Source: Collinsella sp. An2 (GTDB lineage: Bacteria; Actinomycetota; Coriobacteriia; Coriobacteriales; Coriobacteriaceae). From it: a stretch of 64,000 nucleotides of DNA. Both the position numbers and the translations under genes were made by a program. Shown here piece by piece: positions 47,039-55,834 of the stretch. How positions within the stretch are numbered: the stretch's first letter is position 1; the number at the start of each line of letters is the position of its first letter. The stretch is from assembly GCF_002160065.1 (NCBI RefSeq), contig NZ_NFJW01000001.1, positions 124,001-188,000 on the forward strand, read 5' to 3'. Below the pieces are notes generated by a model. That model saw nothing but the letters and a program-made list of their open reading frames with translations. It was not told the origin of the DNA and did not search any database.

Positions 47039-47812
47039 TTATGAGCGGTAACAGGTGGTACCGCGAGCGCGATAGGCGCAGCTGCCCCGCAGGCGGCACG
47101 TGCTGCACCCGGGACGATCGTTGGCGCTTGCCGGCTCGCCCTCGAAAAGCCCCACGAACGCCGTGACGCTTTTCGAGGGAAGCAGCAGGTGCGCGGGTGT
47201 GACGGTGACGCCCAGTAGCCGTCCGGCGTTGCAGGTGGCAACGATGCTGTCCTGCGCCTCAAGCGGGCAATCCCCGTAGCCGGCTGAGAAGCGCCAGTTG
47301 CGAGAGAGTCCCAGCTTTTGGGCATCGTCGCTCACGGCGGCGTCCATCTGGTCAAGCGCCGCCTCCACGTAGGCCGAGCAGGCGGCGTCGTATACCGCCG
47401 ACTCCAGCGGACGCCGGCTGCCAAGAAGCCGCAGCGCGCGCTCGCTTGCCATGCCGAGCGTGCAGACCAGCAGCATGCAGCAGCAGGCTCCGCGCAGGTG
47501 GCGATACGCGTCGCGCCCGCGCAGCTCGACGGTGGTTCCTGCCAGGCGCACGCAGGGCAGACCGTCCTCGTCGGTACCGGTGGCGTCGACGGGGAAGGCC
47601 TGGCGGACGCCGGAAGGAAGAAGCGTCTCCTCGACCTGGCAAATCACGTGCTCGATGCGTTCGGCGAGGTCAGGCTTGAGCTCCTGCCCGGCATATCCCA
47701 GGTAGCGCAGCACCTCGGCGCGGTCTATCTGCGGGCGCTCGCTCGACTGAGGCCGATACAGCCCAGGCGTGCGCAGGCTGTCCCAAATGGCGCCTGTCCC
47801 TTGGGGCATCAT
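47039..47812 (-). CDS. Stand-alone methionine synthase reactivation domain
   Basis: 257-residue protein of the vitamin-B12-dependent methionine synthase activation family. The AdoMet-binding R-x-S-x-G-Y motif is present (RFSAGYGDCPLEAQ, ~residue 175) along with LLPSKSVTAFVG. The C-terminus has a cysteine cluster (CSTCRLRGSCAYRARGTTC) that may bind a metal. It should remethylate the oxidised cobalamin of the short MetH encoded next. Its start overlaps the metF stop by 4 bp, so the two are coupled. Confidence 0.9.
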   Translation of the reverse strand: MMPQGTGAIWDSLRTPGLYRPQSSERPQIDRAEVLRYLGYAGQELKPDLAERIEHVICQVEETLLPSGVRQAFPVDATGTDEDGLPCVRLAGTTVELRGRDAYRHLRGACCCMLLVCTLGMASERALRLLGSRRPLESAVYDAACSAYVEAALDQMDAAVSDDAQKLGLSRNWRFSAGYGDCPLEAQDSIVATCNAGRLLGVTVTPAHLLLPSKSVTAFVGLFEGEPASANDRPGCSTCRLRGSCAYRARGTTCYRS

Positions 47813-48687
47813 GCGCTCCGGAGCGCGCTCATGGCCGCGCGGGCCACCGAGGGGCGGTTCATGGCGTAGACGTGCAAGCCATCGACGCCGTGTGCGGCCA
47901 GGTCCTCAAGCTGACGGCACGCGTAGTCGATGCCGGCTGCCCTCAGGCTCTCGGGGTCGTCTTCGTACTTTGCCAGCAGCTTGATCACAGGGGAGGGTAG
48001 CGACGCTCCGCAGGTAAAGACCATGCGCGTGATCTGCTGCTTGCTCATAAACGGCATGATGCCAACGGTGATGGGTACCGTGATGCCCGCCACGCGTGCC
48101 ATGTCCAAGAAGCGATAGATGTATTCGTTGTCGAAGCACAGCTGCGTAACAAGGAAACTCGCCCCTGCATCCTGCTTCTGTTTGAGATGCTCTACAGAGA
48201 GATTCAGGTCTTCACACGTCAGATGTCCCTCGGGATATGCCGCTCCGCCTACGCAAAAGCCGGCGTCCACCAGCTCGGGCACAAGATCTTTTGCATAGGG
48301 GAAGGCGATGTCCCCTGCCTCCGCCTCGCTCATGCCGGCGGGCAGGTCGCCGCGCAGCGCCAGCACGTTTTCAATCCCTGCAGCGCGGAACTCGTCGATC
48401 TTCTCGCGCAGGCCATCGCGTGTCAGCGAGATGCAGGTGAGGTGCGCTACCGATGCCACGCCAAGCTCGTGCGAGATCATGGAGGCGATGCTTGCGGTCG
48501 CGCCCGAGTTGCCCGATCCGCCGGCCGAGTAGGTCACGCTTATAAAGTCGGGCCCCAGCTGCGCCAACTCACCCGCGATGTCGCGCGCCTGCTCGAGTGT
48601 GAGCTCGCCTTTCGGGGGAAACATCTCAAACGAGACGGGTTGTTCGTTTGCTTGTCGGGCGTTGCGAAAAATATCGTCGACGCGCAT
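47809..48687 (-). CDS. metF: 5,10-methylenetetrahydrofolate reductase
   Basis: 292-residue flavoprotein that makes 5-methyltetrahydrofolate, the methyl donor for MetH. Family motifs SFEMFPPKG, VTYSAGGSGNSG and LALRGDLP are intact. Start at 48687 (ATG) after AGAAAGG; an in-frame GTG at 48696 sits on the ribosome site itself. First gene of the metF - activation - metH operon on the minus strand, divergent from glnN. No SAM or B12 riboswitch is evident in the 240-bp divergent region. Confidence 0.95.
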   Translation of the reverse strand: MRVDDIFRNARQANEQPVSFEMFPPKGELTLEQARDIAGELAQLGPDFISVTYSAGGSGNSGATASIASMISHELGVASVAHLTCISLTRDGLREKIDEFRAAGIENVLALRGDLPAGMSEAEAGDIAFPYAKDLVPELVDAGFCVGGAAYPEGHLTCEDLNLSVEHLKQKQDAGASFLVTQLCFDNEYIYRFLDMARVAGITVPITVGIMPFMSKQQITRMVFTCGASLPSPVIKLLAKYEDDPESLRAAGIDYACRQLEDLAAHGVDGLHVYAMNRPSVARAAMSALRSA

Positions 48688-48931
48688 GGCGTTCACCTTT
48701 CTAGATCACAGCGGGGAGCCGCCCGTATGGCGGGTCAGAAAATCCCTGCAAGATACGCGAATTGTCTCTAGGCATGATACAGAATGGCTACGGTCCTGTT
48801 ACACTTGCTTCTCGAAATGGTATCGAGCCGGCAATCCTCTGTTAATTTGGGCGAAACACGATGTGACTAACCTGCTTGATGTCCAATACGACCCGCCGGG
48901 CGCCTCCGGTGTGTAGAGAAGGGAATTCCGC

Positions 48932-51022
48932 ATGGCGAATCTTACCGACCGATTCGGGACCCTGGTGTTCTCAGAGAGCGTGATGAAGGAGTACCTTCCC
49001 AAGGAAGTGTACAAGCGCCTGTTCGCCACCATCGATGAGGGTGAGCCGCTCGACCTCGACGTCGCAAACGCGGTTGCCCACGCCATGAAGACTTGGGCGA
49101 TCGAGCACGGTGCGACGCATTACGCGCACTGGTTCCAGCCCCTGTCGGGCATCACGTCCGAGAAGCATGACAGCTTCCTGGAGCCCGTTGGTGACGGCAC
49201 CGCCATCACCAAGTTCACCGGCAAGGCCCTCATCCAGGGCGAGCCCGACGCCTCGAGCTTCCCCAACGGCGGCCTGCGCGCCACCTTCGAGGCCCGCGGC
49301 TACACCGCTTGGGATCCCACGAGCCCGGCGTTCATCAAGGACGAGGTGCTCTGCATCCCCACCGCATTCTGCGGCTACAACGGCGAGGCGCTCGACAAGA
49401 AGACCCCGCTGCTGCGCTCCATGAAGGTGCTCGACACGCAGGCTAAGCGTGTGTTGGCACTCTTCGGCAAGACGCCCAAGCGCGTGGTTCCGAGCATCGG
49501 CCTTGAGCAGGAGTACTTCCTGATCAAGAAGGACGCCTACCGCAAGCGTCGCGACCTGGTCATCACCGGCCGCACCCTCTTCGGCGCTCCCCCCTGCAAG
49601 GGCCAGGAGCTCGAGGAGCACTACTTCGGCGCCATTCGCCCCAGCGTCTCCAAGTACATGAAGGCGCTCGACGACGAGCTGTGGGCGCTTGGCATTCCCG
49701 CCAAGACCAAGCACAACGAGGTCGCTCCTTGCCAGCATGAGCTCGCGCCCGTCTACACCGAGCTCAACGAGGGCATCGATAACAACATGCTCGTCATGGA
49801 GAAGATGAAGCTCGTCGCCACGAACTTCGACCTTACCTGCCTGCTGCACGAGAAGCCGTTCGAGGGCATCAACGGCTCCGGCAAGCACAACAACTGGTCG
49901 CTGGGTACCGAGGACGAGAACCTGCTCGATCCGGGCGATACCCCGCTCGAGAACCTGCAGTTCGTGGTCTTCCTGACCGCCGTCATCGAGGCTGTCGACA
50001 AGTATCAGGACCTGCTGCGTATGTCCGTGGCGAGCTGCGGCAACGATCACCGTCTGGGCGCTAACGAGGCGCCTCCGGCGATCATCTCCATCTTCCTGGG
50101 CGACCAGCTTACCGAGGTTGTTCAGAAGATCATGGACGGCAAGGCTTCTGTCCACGCCACCCACGGCGTGCTCGACCTGGGCGCCGACGTGCTGCCCAAC
50201 CTGGAGCAGGACAACACCGACCGCAACCGCACCTCTCCGTTCGCTTTCACCGGCAACAAGTTCGAGTTCCGTGCCGTCGGTTCCGAGGCCAACCCGAGCG
50301 ACCCCAACCTGGTGCTCGACACCGCCGTCGCCGAGGCGCTCAAGGAGTTCGCTGACGCGCTTGAGGGCACGCCCGCCGATGACTTCGCCAGCGCTGCGCT
50401 CGAGTACTGCAAGAAGACGCTCAACGAGCATCGTCGCATCCTGTTCTCGGGTGACGGCTACTCCGACGAGTGGCAGGAGGAGGCTGCTCGCCGCGGCCTC
50501 GACAACCTGCGCACCGCGGCCGACGCGCTGCCCGCCATGGTCGCGCCGAAGAACCTCGAGCTCTGGACCAGCATGGGCGTCCTTACCGAGACCGAGGCGT
50601 TCAGCCGCTACGAGGTGAAGCTTGAGAAGTACAACAAGCTCATGAACATCGAGGCCACCACGATGATTCGTGAGGCGCGCCGCACCTATCGTCCGGCGAT
50701 TACCGCCTACGCCACGAAGGTCGCCAAGGGCCTGGAGATCATCCACAGCGCCGGTGCCGACGCCGCCATGGATTGCGAGAAGAACACGCTCAACAAGCTG
50801 TGCCGCGGCATCACCGACATCAACGAGGGCATCAAGGCGCTCGATGCGGTGCACCAGAAGGCCGAGGGCATTGTCGACGCGCAGGAGCAGGCCAACTGCT
50901 ACGCGCATGAGGTGAGCCCTGCCATGGAGACGCTGCGTGCCGCCGTCGACGCCATGGAAGAGATCGTCGCCGCCGACTACTGGCCGGTGCCGACTTACGA
51001 CGACATCCTGTTCTACGTGTAG
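48932..51022 (+). CDS. glnN: Glutamine synthetase type III
   Basis: 696-residue GSIII, the large form common in Bacteroidetes and some anaerobic Firmicutes/Actinobacteria; it makes glutamine from glutamate, ammonia and ATP. The N-terminal GSIII region ([18 protein letters not shown]), the catalytic [21 protein letters not shown] and [19 protein letters not shown] are intact. GAGAAGGGA precedes the ATG. In the same window as urea uptake and urease, it would capture the released ammonia. No glnA-type gene is present here. Confidence 0.97.
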   Translation: MANLTDRFGTLVFSESVMKEYLPKEVYKRLFATIDEGEPLDLDVANAVAHAMKTWAIEHGATHYAHWFQPLSGITSEKHDSFLEPVGDGTAITKFTGKALIQGEPDASSFPNGGLRATFEARGYTAWDPTSPAFIKDEVLCIPTAFCGYNGEALDKKTPLLRSMKVLDTQAKRVLALFGKTPKRVVPSIGLEQEYFLIKKDAYRKRRDLVITGRTLFGAPPCKGQELEEHYFGAIRPSVSKYMKALDDELWALGIPAKTKHNEVAPCQHELAPVYTELNEGIDNNMLVMEKMKLVATNFDLTCLLHEKPFEGINGSGKHNNWSLGTEDENLLDPGDTPLENLQFVVFLTAVIEAVDKYQDLLRMSVASCGNDHRLGANEAPPAIISIFLGDQLTEVVQKIMDGKASVHATHGVLDLGADVLPNLEQDNTDRNRTSPFAFTGNKFEFRAVGSEANPSDPNLVLDTAVAEALKEFADALEGTPADDFASAALEYCKKTLNEHRRILFSGDGYSDEWQEEAARRGLDNLRTAADALPAMVAPKNLELWTSMGVLTETEAFSRYEVKLEKYNKLMNIEATTMIREARRTYRPAITAYATKVAKGLEIIHSAGADAAMDCEKNTLNKLCRGITDINEGIKALDAVHQKAEGIVDAQEQANCYAHEVSPAMETLRAAVDAMEEIVAADYWPVPTYDDILFYV

Positions 51023-51059
51023 CGTGAGCGCCTGACCAGGCATACATAGCAGTAGATGC

Positions 51060-51130
51060 GAGGCCCCGTCCCCGTTTTCGCCACGACCGGTTCCCGTGTG
51101 GACGGTCGAGGCGGAAGGGGGCGGGGCCTC
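51060..51130 (+). terminator. glnN terminator
   Basis: GAGGCCCCG (51060-51068) pairs with CGGGGCCTC (51122-51130), extended by imperfect inner pairing, then TTGCT. The long stem and position 38 bp after glnN support termination. Confidence 0.65.
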
Positions 51131-51375
51131 TTGCTGTGTGGATTCGTTTGCTGGGGGTTGTGGCAGCGGGGGAGTAAGGCGGCTGCGGTGGCGGGGGGTG
51201 AGACGGGCTGTGTCGCGGTGAGAGGGTGTCGCCGGGCGGGGTTGCTGCCAGTGGGCATCGTCTGGCGGAGCCGCCGCCAGTGGGTATTGCTGGGGCGGGA
51301 CCGCCGTCTCGTCGTGCGTGTCTGCACGTAACCGCCAGGCGAGGGCCTGCTCCACCGCCCCGCACCCTCGCGTTG

Positions 51376-51505
51376 TGCGGCAAATCACACGCACAGATTC
51401 TGTTCTGCGGCAATTCGCACGCTCGGGGCCCCTATTTGAGGGGTCGAGCGTGTGGATTGCCACAATTCCGGGCCCCGTCGCCGGCCGAGCGTGTGGATCG
51501 CCGCA
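51376..51505. repeat. Phased inverted motif array, family B copy 2
   Basis: TGCGGCAAATCACACGC at 51376 and TGCGGCAATTCGCACGC at 51406 are 30 bp apart; inverse motifs GCGTGTGGATTGCCACA at 51448 and GCGTGTGGATCGCCGCA at 51489 are 41 bp apart. The core GGGGCCCCTATTTGAGGGG is shared with copy 3. The array is part of a ~350-bp block (51315-51666) that is repeated at 57080-57430 and also carries the following terminator and the 3' part of an XRE gene. The ~240 bp between the glnN terminator and the array show no gene. Confidence 0.88.
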
Positions 51506-51513
51506 GAACACAA

Positions 51514-51553
51514 GGGTGCCGCCCAGGCAGTTGGTGGGGCGGCACCCCTTTTT
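51514..51553 (+). terminator. Terminator next to array B copy 2
   Basis: GGGTGCCGCCC (51514-51524) pairs with GGGCGGCACCC (51537-51547), followed by CTTTTT. It terminates plus-strand transcripts that pass through the array. The same hairpin recurs beside copy 3. Confidence 0.9.
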
Positions 51554-51844
51554 CATGGCTGCGATACGCAATCGGCGTCTGTCGGCCGTTCCGACGGGGC
51601 ACGGGACGCGTCGAGCGATGCTTCGCCGCCGACACCTTCAAATACATAGACGAGGTTGACGTCGAGTCCTTGGGCAATCTTGTCGATGGTGCCGAGGGTT
51701 GGTGCCCTGAGGCCTCTTTCCACATTTGACAGAAATGTTTTATCAACACTAATGACCAGGGGCGAACTGCCGAAGCGACAGACCCCGTTGTTGTCTCAAA
51801 GCTCGAACACGCGAGCCGAATTGTTTCCTCACCTCGTTTGACAT
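51553..51844 (-). pseudogene. Frameshifted XRE family regulator
   Basis: The minus strand starts MSNEVRKQFGSRVRALRQQRGLSLRQFA and then hits a stop after one extra C in a GCCCC run. Shifting the frame restores LVISVDKTFLSNVERG and LRAPTLGTIDKIAQGLDVNLVYVFEGVGG, a complete XRE helix-turn-helix protein of about 96 residues ending DADCVSQP. One inserted base thus separates helix 2 from the rest. It follows the YheO-like gene by about 10 bp. Either a real pseudogene or a sequencing slip in a C-run. Confidence 0.85.
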
Positions 51845-51854
51845 GGACAAACGT

Positions 51855-52535
51855 CTAACCCTCGTCGGATTGGTCGCTCTTTCGCGCGCTGCGCAGATGC
51901 ATGTATACCGTATTGCGCGATATGTCCAGCTGCTGGGCAACAATAACGACTGCGTCTTTGAAACGGAACACTCCTTGCCGGTTCAGACGATTGACGATTT
52001 CCTTATTGCGGTTAGAGGGCAGTACGGCATCGTCGTCGAACACGGCCGAGCGGGTGCGCTCTACCATGGAGGCAATGAGCTCGTCGGCATTTGAGGCAAA
52101 GTTTTCTTCTAGTTGACGCTTGGGAGCGGCATCGGGCAACGCTTGCTCGGAAGCTGGCACAAGTTCATGCACCAAATCGATAACAGGTGTATTGAGATAG
52201 CGATTGATGCAGAGCAGCCCGATGATACGACCTTCTTCGCCGCGCACGGGAATCGTGGTCGACTTAAGCGGATCACCTGCACGATTGGTGCTGAAATAGG
52301 GTGTTGCGGGCTCGCCCTTGGATAGATGGTCGAGCATTTCAAGTGCACGGTCGGTGATGGGCGCGCCGATGGCGCGTCCAGTATGTTCGCCATTCACGAT
52401 GGCGACGACTGAATGCTCGAAATCGTCCAGGGAATGTAGGACGATCTCATAGCTGCGTCCCAGATATCCGGCAAGGTCATAGACAACGTTGACGTAGGAA
52501 GCCAGAATCAGCTCGTCGGTTTTCGACAGGCTCAC
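51855..52535 (-). CDS. YheO-like PAS/HTH transcription regulator
   Basis: 226 residues: a YheO-like PAS sensory domain in the first ~130 (YEIVLHSLDDFEHSVVAIVNGEHTGR, GEEGRIIGLLCINRY) and a C-terminal helix-turn-helix (VFRFKDAVVIVAQQLDISRNTVYMHLR). Its start overlaps the aminotransferase stop by 4 bp, so both are cotranscribed on the minus strand. It likely controls the divergent peptide-uptake genes through the inverted repeat at 53916-53944. Confidence 0.88.
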   Translation of the reverse strand: MSLSKTDELILASYVNVVYDLAGYLGRSYEIVLHSLDDFEHSVVAIVNGEHTGRAIGAPITDRALEMLDHLSKGEPATPYFSTNRAGDPLKSTTIPVRGEEGRIIGLLCINRYLNTPVIDLVHELVPASEQALPDAAPKRQLEENFASNADELIASMVERTRSAVFDDDAVLPSNRNKEIVNRLNRQGVFRFKDAVVIVAQQLDISRNTVYMHLRSARKSDQSDEG

Positions 52536-53755
52536 GGTCGCCTCCGTTCTGCGGGATATGTGCGAAGTGCGTCGGCCATGCGTGTGAGGGCGTCCTCGAC
52601 GTGTTCGTCACTGCGATAGACTCCCAGCACGACACGGAGATGACCTTCTCCTCCCGGGCCATAGTTGGCTCCATCGTTGACTGAGACACCGGTATGCTCA
52701 ACCAGGTACGCTACGATATCGCTCGAATCCCCGAGGTCCGACACATCAATCCAGCCAAGGAATCCCGACTGAGGCATGTCCATATGTACACCTGGCACGG
52801 AGTTCAAAATCCGGCATGCAATATGACGACGTCGATCGTAGGCGGCCTCGAACTCTTTCATGAATTCGGGATGTTCGAGCGCGGCAAGCACGGCCGCCTG
52901 CGCCGACGTAGACGTGGCTCCAATAACGGCGACCGCATTGGCGTACAGCGCGTCCATGATGTGATCATCGCAGACGATGTAACCAACTCGTAGCCCCGAA
53001 AGTCCCATGCCCTTCGAAAATGAAAACACCGTGACGGTGCGCTCGAACATACCGGGAAGGCTTGCAGGGGTGACCATCTCGTTGTCGAATGTGAAGTCCT
53101 CAAACGCCTGATCGACCACCAGAATGAGATCATGGCGGCATACGAACTGGGCAAGCTGTTCAAGTGCGTTCCGGCTGTAGACCGTAGTCGTGGGATTGTT
53201 GGGATGCGTGAGCACTACGGCCTTCGTGCGCGGGGTGGTTTTTTGCTCCAAGGCATCAATGTCCAGTTCGTAGCCACGGGCGGGGTCCAGCTCGACCGGT
53301 ACAGGCATGCCGCCCATAATGCGTACGTCCAACGTGTTGTTGGGATAGCTGGGTGACGGGATGAGCACCTCGTCACCTGGATTGACAAAGGGAAGGAGAG
53401 CGAAATAGAGGCCCGAGTCCGATCCTGGTGTAATAAGGATGTTTCGCTGAGGGTCTACCTCTAGCCCGTTGATGCGTGAGAGCTTGCGGGCGATAGCTCG
53501 TTTGAGACTCGGATTACCGATGGGGGCCGTATAGTGAGGCGCGCTTTCTGCACGTACGGCATCAAGCCATGCGTTCTCGACGACGGGAGGCATCGAGCGA
53601 TCAGGCATAAAAGGGTCCGCCCAACCCATGAGCGCTACGCCATTCTCAGCCAGCGTTTGATACGAGTCGCCAACATCGGCTTTCTCGACCGATGAAAACA
53701 AGCCGCCTTCGGCAGAGGCAAAGGCGGGCGTCATCTTACTGCGGACGTCCCACAC
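52532..53755 (-). CDS. PLP-dependent aminotransferase, class I/II
   Basis: 407-residue fold-type I aminotransferase. PLP-lysine region FSFSKGMGLSGLRVGY, HPNNPTTTVYS and an aspartate in VVDQAFEDF are intact. The substrate is unknown; the pairing with a YheO-like regulator and divergent peptide-binding protein and M24 peptidase suggests catabolism of amino acids released from imported peptides. First gene of the minus-strand pair. Confidence 0.9.
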   Translation of the reverse strand: MWDVRSKMTPAFASAEGGLFSSVEKADVGDSYQTLAENGVALMGWADPFMPDRSMPPVVENAWLDAVRAESAPHYTAPIGNPSLKRAIARKLSRINGLEVDPQRNILITPGSDSGLYFALLPFVNPGDEVLIPSPSYPNNTLDVRIMGGMPVPVELDPARGYELDIDALEQKTTPRTKAVVLTHPNNPTTTVYSRNALEQLAQFVCRHDLILVVDQAFEDFTFDNEMVTPASLPGMFERTVTVFSFSKGMGLSGLRVGYIVCDDHIMDALYANAVAVIGATSTSAQAAVLAALEHPEFMKEFEAAYDRRRHIACRILNSVPGVHMDMPQSGFLGWIDVSDLGDSSDIVAYLVEHTGVSVNDGANYGPGGEGHLRVVLGVYRSDEHVEDALTRMADALRTYPAERRRP

Positions 53756-53915
53756 GGGGCAGCCACCTCCTTGTATGAACGCGCGTTCTGAGCGCTTCTC
53801 TATACCTTATCCGAACGGATGCACCGTGGACAATTATCGGCCGTGTTGCGCGTGGTTTTGTAAATCACTGAACAATATTTCATTCTCATTACCTATATAG
53901 GAGATGTCTAGATAC

Positions 53916-53944
53916 GTTGTGAGTGGCAGTATAGTACTCACAAC
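53916..53944. promoter_or_regulatory. Inverted repeat, candidate operator
   Basis: GTTGTGAGT (53916-53924) and ACTCACAAC (53936-53944) form a perfect 9-bp inverted repeat around GGCAGTATAGT, which contains a TATAGT -10-like hexamer. It lies in the 267-bp divergent region between the aminotransferase and the peptide-binding protein. A plausible binding site for the YheO-like regulator. Confidence 0.6.
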
Positions 53945-54022
53945 ATCGTAAAATGCCTTGTCTTTTAGGCCGAATGGCATGAGACACAAAGGGGCTGCGA
54001 GGAGCCGATAGGAGGCAAACGA

Positions 54023-55744
54023 ATGAAATTCAATTCAGTTGAGCACCATTCGAACGAAGCGGACGGCACAGGACGCATCCACGGGTTCGCTCCACTTTCT
54101 CGTCGCGGCTTTCTTGGCGGAGTCGCTGGTGTCGGTGTGTTGAGCCTGCTCGGTGGTTGTTCCAACGGAGCTGGAGGTACGGGCAGTACGGGAGCCGCTT
54201 CCGATGAAAGTAGCGGCTCGATTTTGGCGTATTACATTAGCAATCCGACTGCCATTGACCCGTATAACTGCCAGGAGACGATGGGTAGTCAGGTGGTAAG
54301 CCAGCTGTTCGACGGCCTTATGATCTATGACTTCCAAAACGATGAACTCGTATGTACGGCCTGTGAGTCGTATGAGATGAACGACGACGCCACCGTGTTT
54401 ACCTTTCATCTGCGGGAAGGCATGACGTTCCACAACGGCGACACGGTAGATGCCCAGTCGTTCAAGCGTGCGTTCGAGCGCATCGTCGATCCCAGCACGA
54501 ACGACAGTCCCTCGGCCATTTCGTACCATCTTGAGCCGGTCCAAGGCTATGACGAGCTGCTGTCTGGAGACGCGGACGAGCTTTCTGGCGTTACCTGCCC
54601 CGACGAGCTCACGTTGGTCATTTCCCTTAAATACAGCTATGCAGACTTTCCGTATGTGTTGACTCACCCGGCACTGGTGCCAGTGCCGCAGGCGGCGCTC
54701 GACGACCCTGCAAGCTATCTGTTGGCGCCCATTGGCAACGGTCCGTTCCAGATGGAAGGCCAGTGGGAAGACGGCCAGATGATTTCGGTGAGGAAATTTG
54801 ACGACTACTACGGTACGCCTAGCTCTATTGATGGAGTCGACTTCTCCATCAGGAGGGATGTCGGGTCTGCCTACATGGAGTTCCAGGCGGGTACGCTCGA
54901 TTTCTGCCAGGTCCCGAACGCTCAGTATGAGGATGCCACGCAGCAATATGGCATCTCCAATGATGGTTACACTGCCACTCCGGGCAACCAGGTGCTCAAC
55001 GGATCTGAACTTTCTACGTACTATCTCATCATTAACAACACGCAGCCGCCGTTCGACGATGTGAATCTGCGCCGCGCGGTCTCGCTTGCCATCAATCGCG
55101 AGGCCATCTGCGAGACGGTGTTCAACGGAAACCGCACACCCGCCGATGGATTTGTGGCGCCCATGGTCGACGGTTATCAGGAAGGATCCTGGGAGTACTG
55201 CAAGTATGATCCCGATCAGGCGCGCGAGATTCTCGACCAGTATTATCCCGCGGACGCCGACGGTAATCGTGGCATTACGCTTCAGCTGAGCTACGACCTG
55301 AACGGTGACCATGCCGATATCATGGATGTGGTTATGAGCTCGCTCAACGAGGTTGGCATTCAGGTCACTGCCGATACGGGCGAGTGGGCCAATATCGTCG
55401 CTCGTGTTCATGACCTGGATTACCAGTTCTGCCGCATGGGATGGTCTGCCGACTATCCTACGCTCGATAACTTCCTGTATCCGCTCTTCTGCTCCAGCAG
55501 CCCCGACGATGCGAGCGGATACAAGAACGATGAAGTCGATGCTGCTATCGCTGAGGCGCGTGCAACCGTAGACCACGACGAGCGCATAGCAAAGTTCCAG
55601 GCGGTCGACAAGATGATCGGTGAAGATTGCCCGGTCGTCCCGCTGTTCTACTATCAGCACAACTACGTCGTTGCCGAGCGCGTAGACGAGCTGTATCTGT
55701 CTCCCGGGATCATCCCCTCGCTTGATGCCGTAAAGATGGGATAG
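54023..55744 (+). CDS. Peptide ABC transporter substrate-binding lipoprotein, family 5
   Basis: 573 residues. A long N-terminus leads to a twin-arginine motif (SRRGFLGGVAGVG) and lipobox (LLGGC), so it is probably exported folded and lipid-anchored. The mature part is a full-length family 5 solute-binding protein (SQLFDGLMIYD, REGMTFHNGDTVDAQSFKRAFE, RRAVSLAINREAICE). No permease or ATPase is adjacent, so it must work with components encoded elsewhere. Followed after 90 bp by an M24 peptidase, pointing to uptake and cleavage of specific peptides. AGGAGG precedes the ATG. Confidence 0.94.
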   Translation: MKFNSVEHHSNEADGTGRIHGFAPLSRRGFLGGVAGVGVLSLLGGCSNGAGGTGSTGAASDESSGSILAYYISNPTAIDPYNCQETMGSQVVSQLFDGLMIYDFQNDELVCTACESYEMNDDATVFTFHLREGMTFHNGDTVDAQSFKRAFERIVDPSTNDSPSAISYHLEPVQGYDELLSGDADELSGVTCPDELTLVISLKYSYADFPYVLTHPALVPVPQAALDDPASYLLAPIGNGPFQMEGQWEDGQMISVRKFDDYYGTPSSIDGVDFSIRRDVGSAYMEFQAGTLDFCQVPNAQYEDATQQYGISNDGYTATPGNQVLNGSELSTYYLIINNTQPPFDDVNLRRAVSLAINREAICETVFNGNRTPADGFVAPMVDGYQEGSWEYCKYDPDQAREILDQYYPADADGNRGITLQLSYDLNGDHADIMDVVMSSLNEVGIQVTADTGEWANIVARVHDLDYQFCRMGWSADYPTLDNFLYPLFCSSSPDDASGYKNDEVDAAIAEARATVDHDERIAKFQAVDKMIGEDCPVVPLFYYQHNYVVAERVDELYLSPGIIPSLDAVKMG

Positions 55745-55834
55745 TAACTCCAACGAGAAGTGCGACGTCGTTGTTGTATGCAGCGGCGTCGCACTGCATG
55801 TAGTAGCGTGGCGACATAGAGGAAAGGATGGGCT

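Noticed and set aside
46830-47108. MetH N-terminal extension with Gly-x-x (collagen-like) triplets
   Set aside because: The frame is open, but the residues come from a 9-nt repeat, no ribosome site lies at its start, and normal MetH homology begins at about 46829.
48971-51571. 866-codon minus-strand frame opposite glnN
   Set aside because: Shadow of glnN that extends into the terminator and array B; no domain signal.
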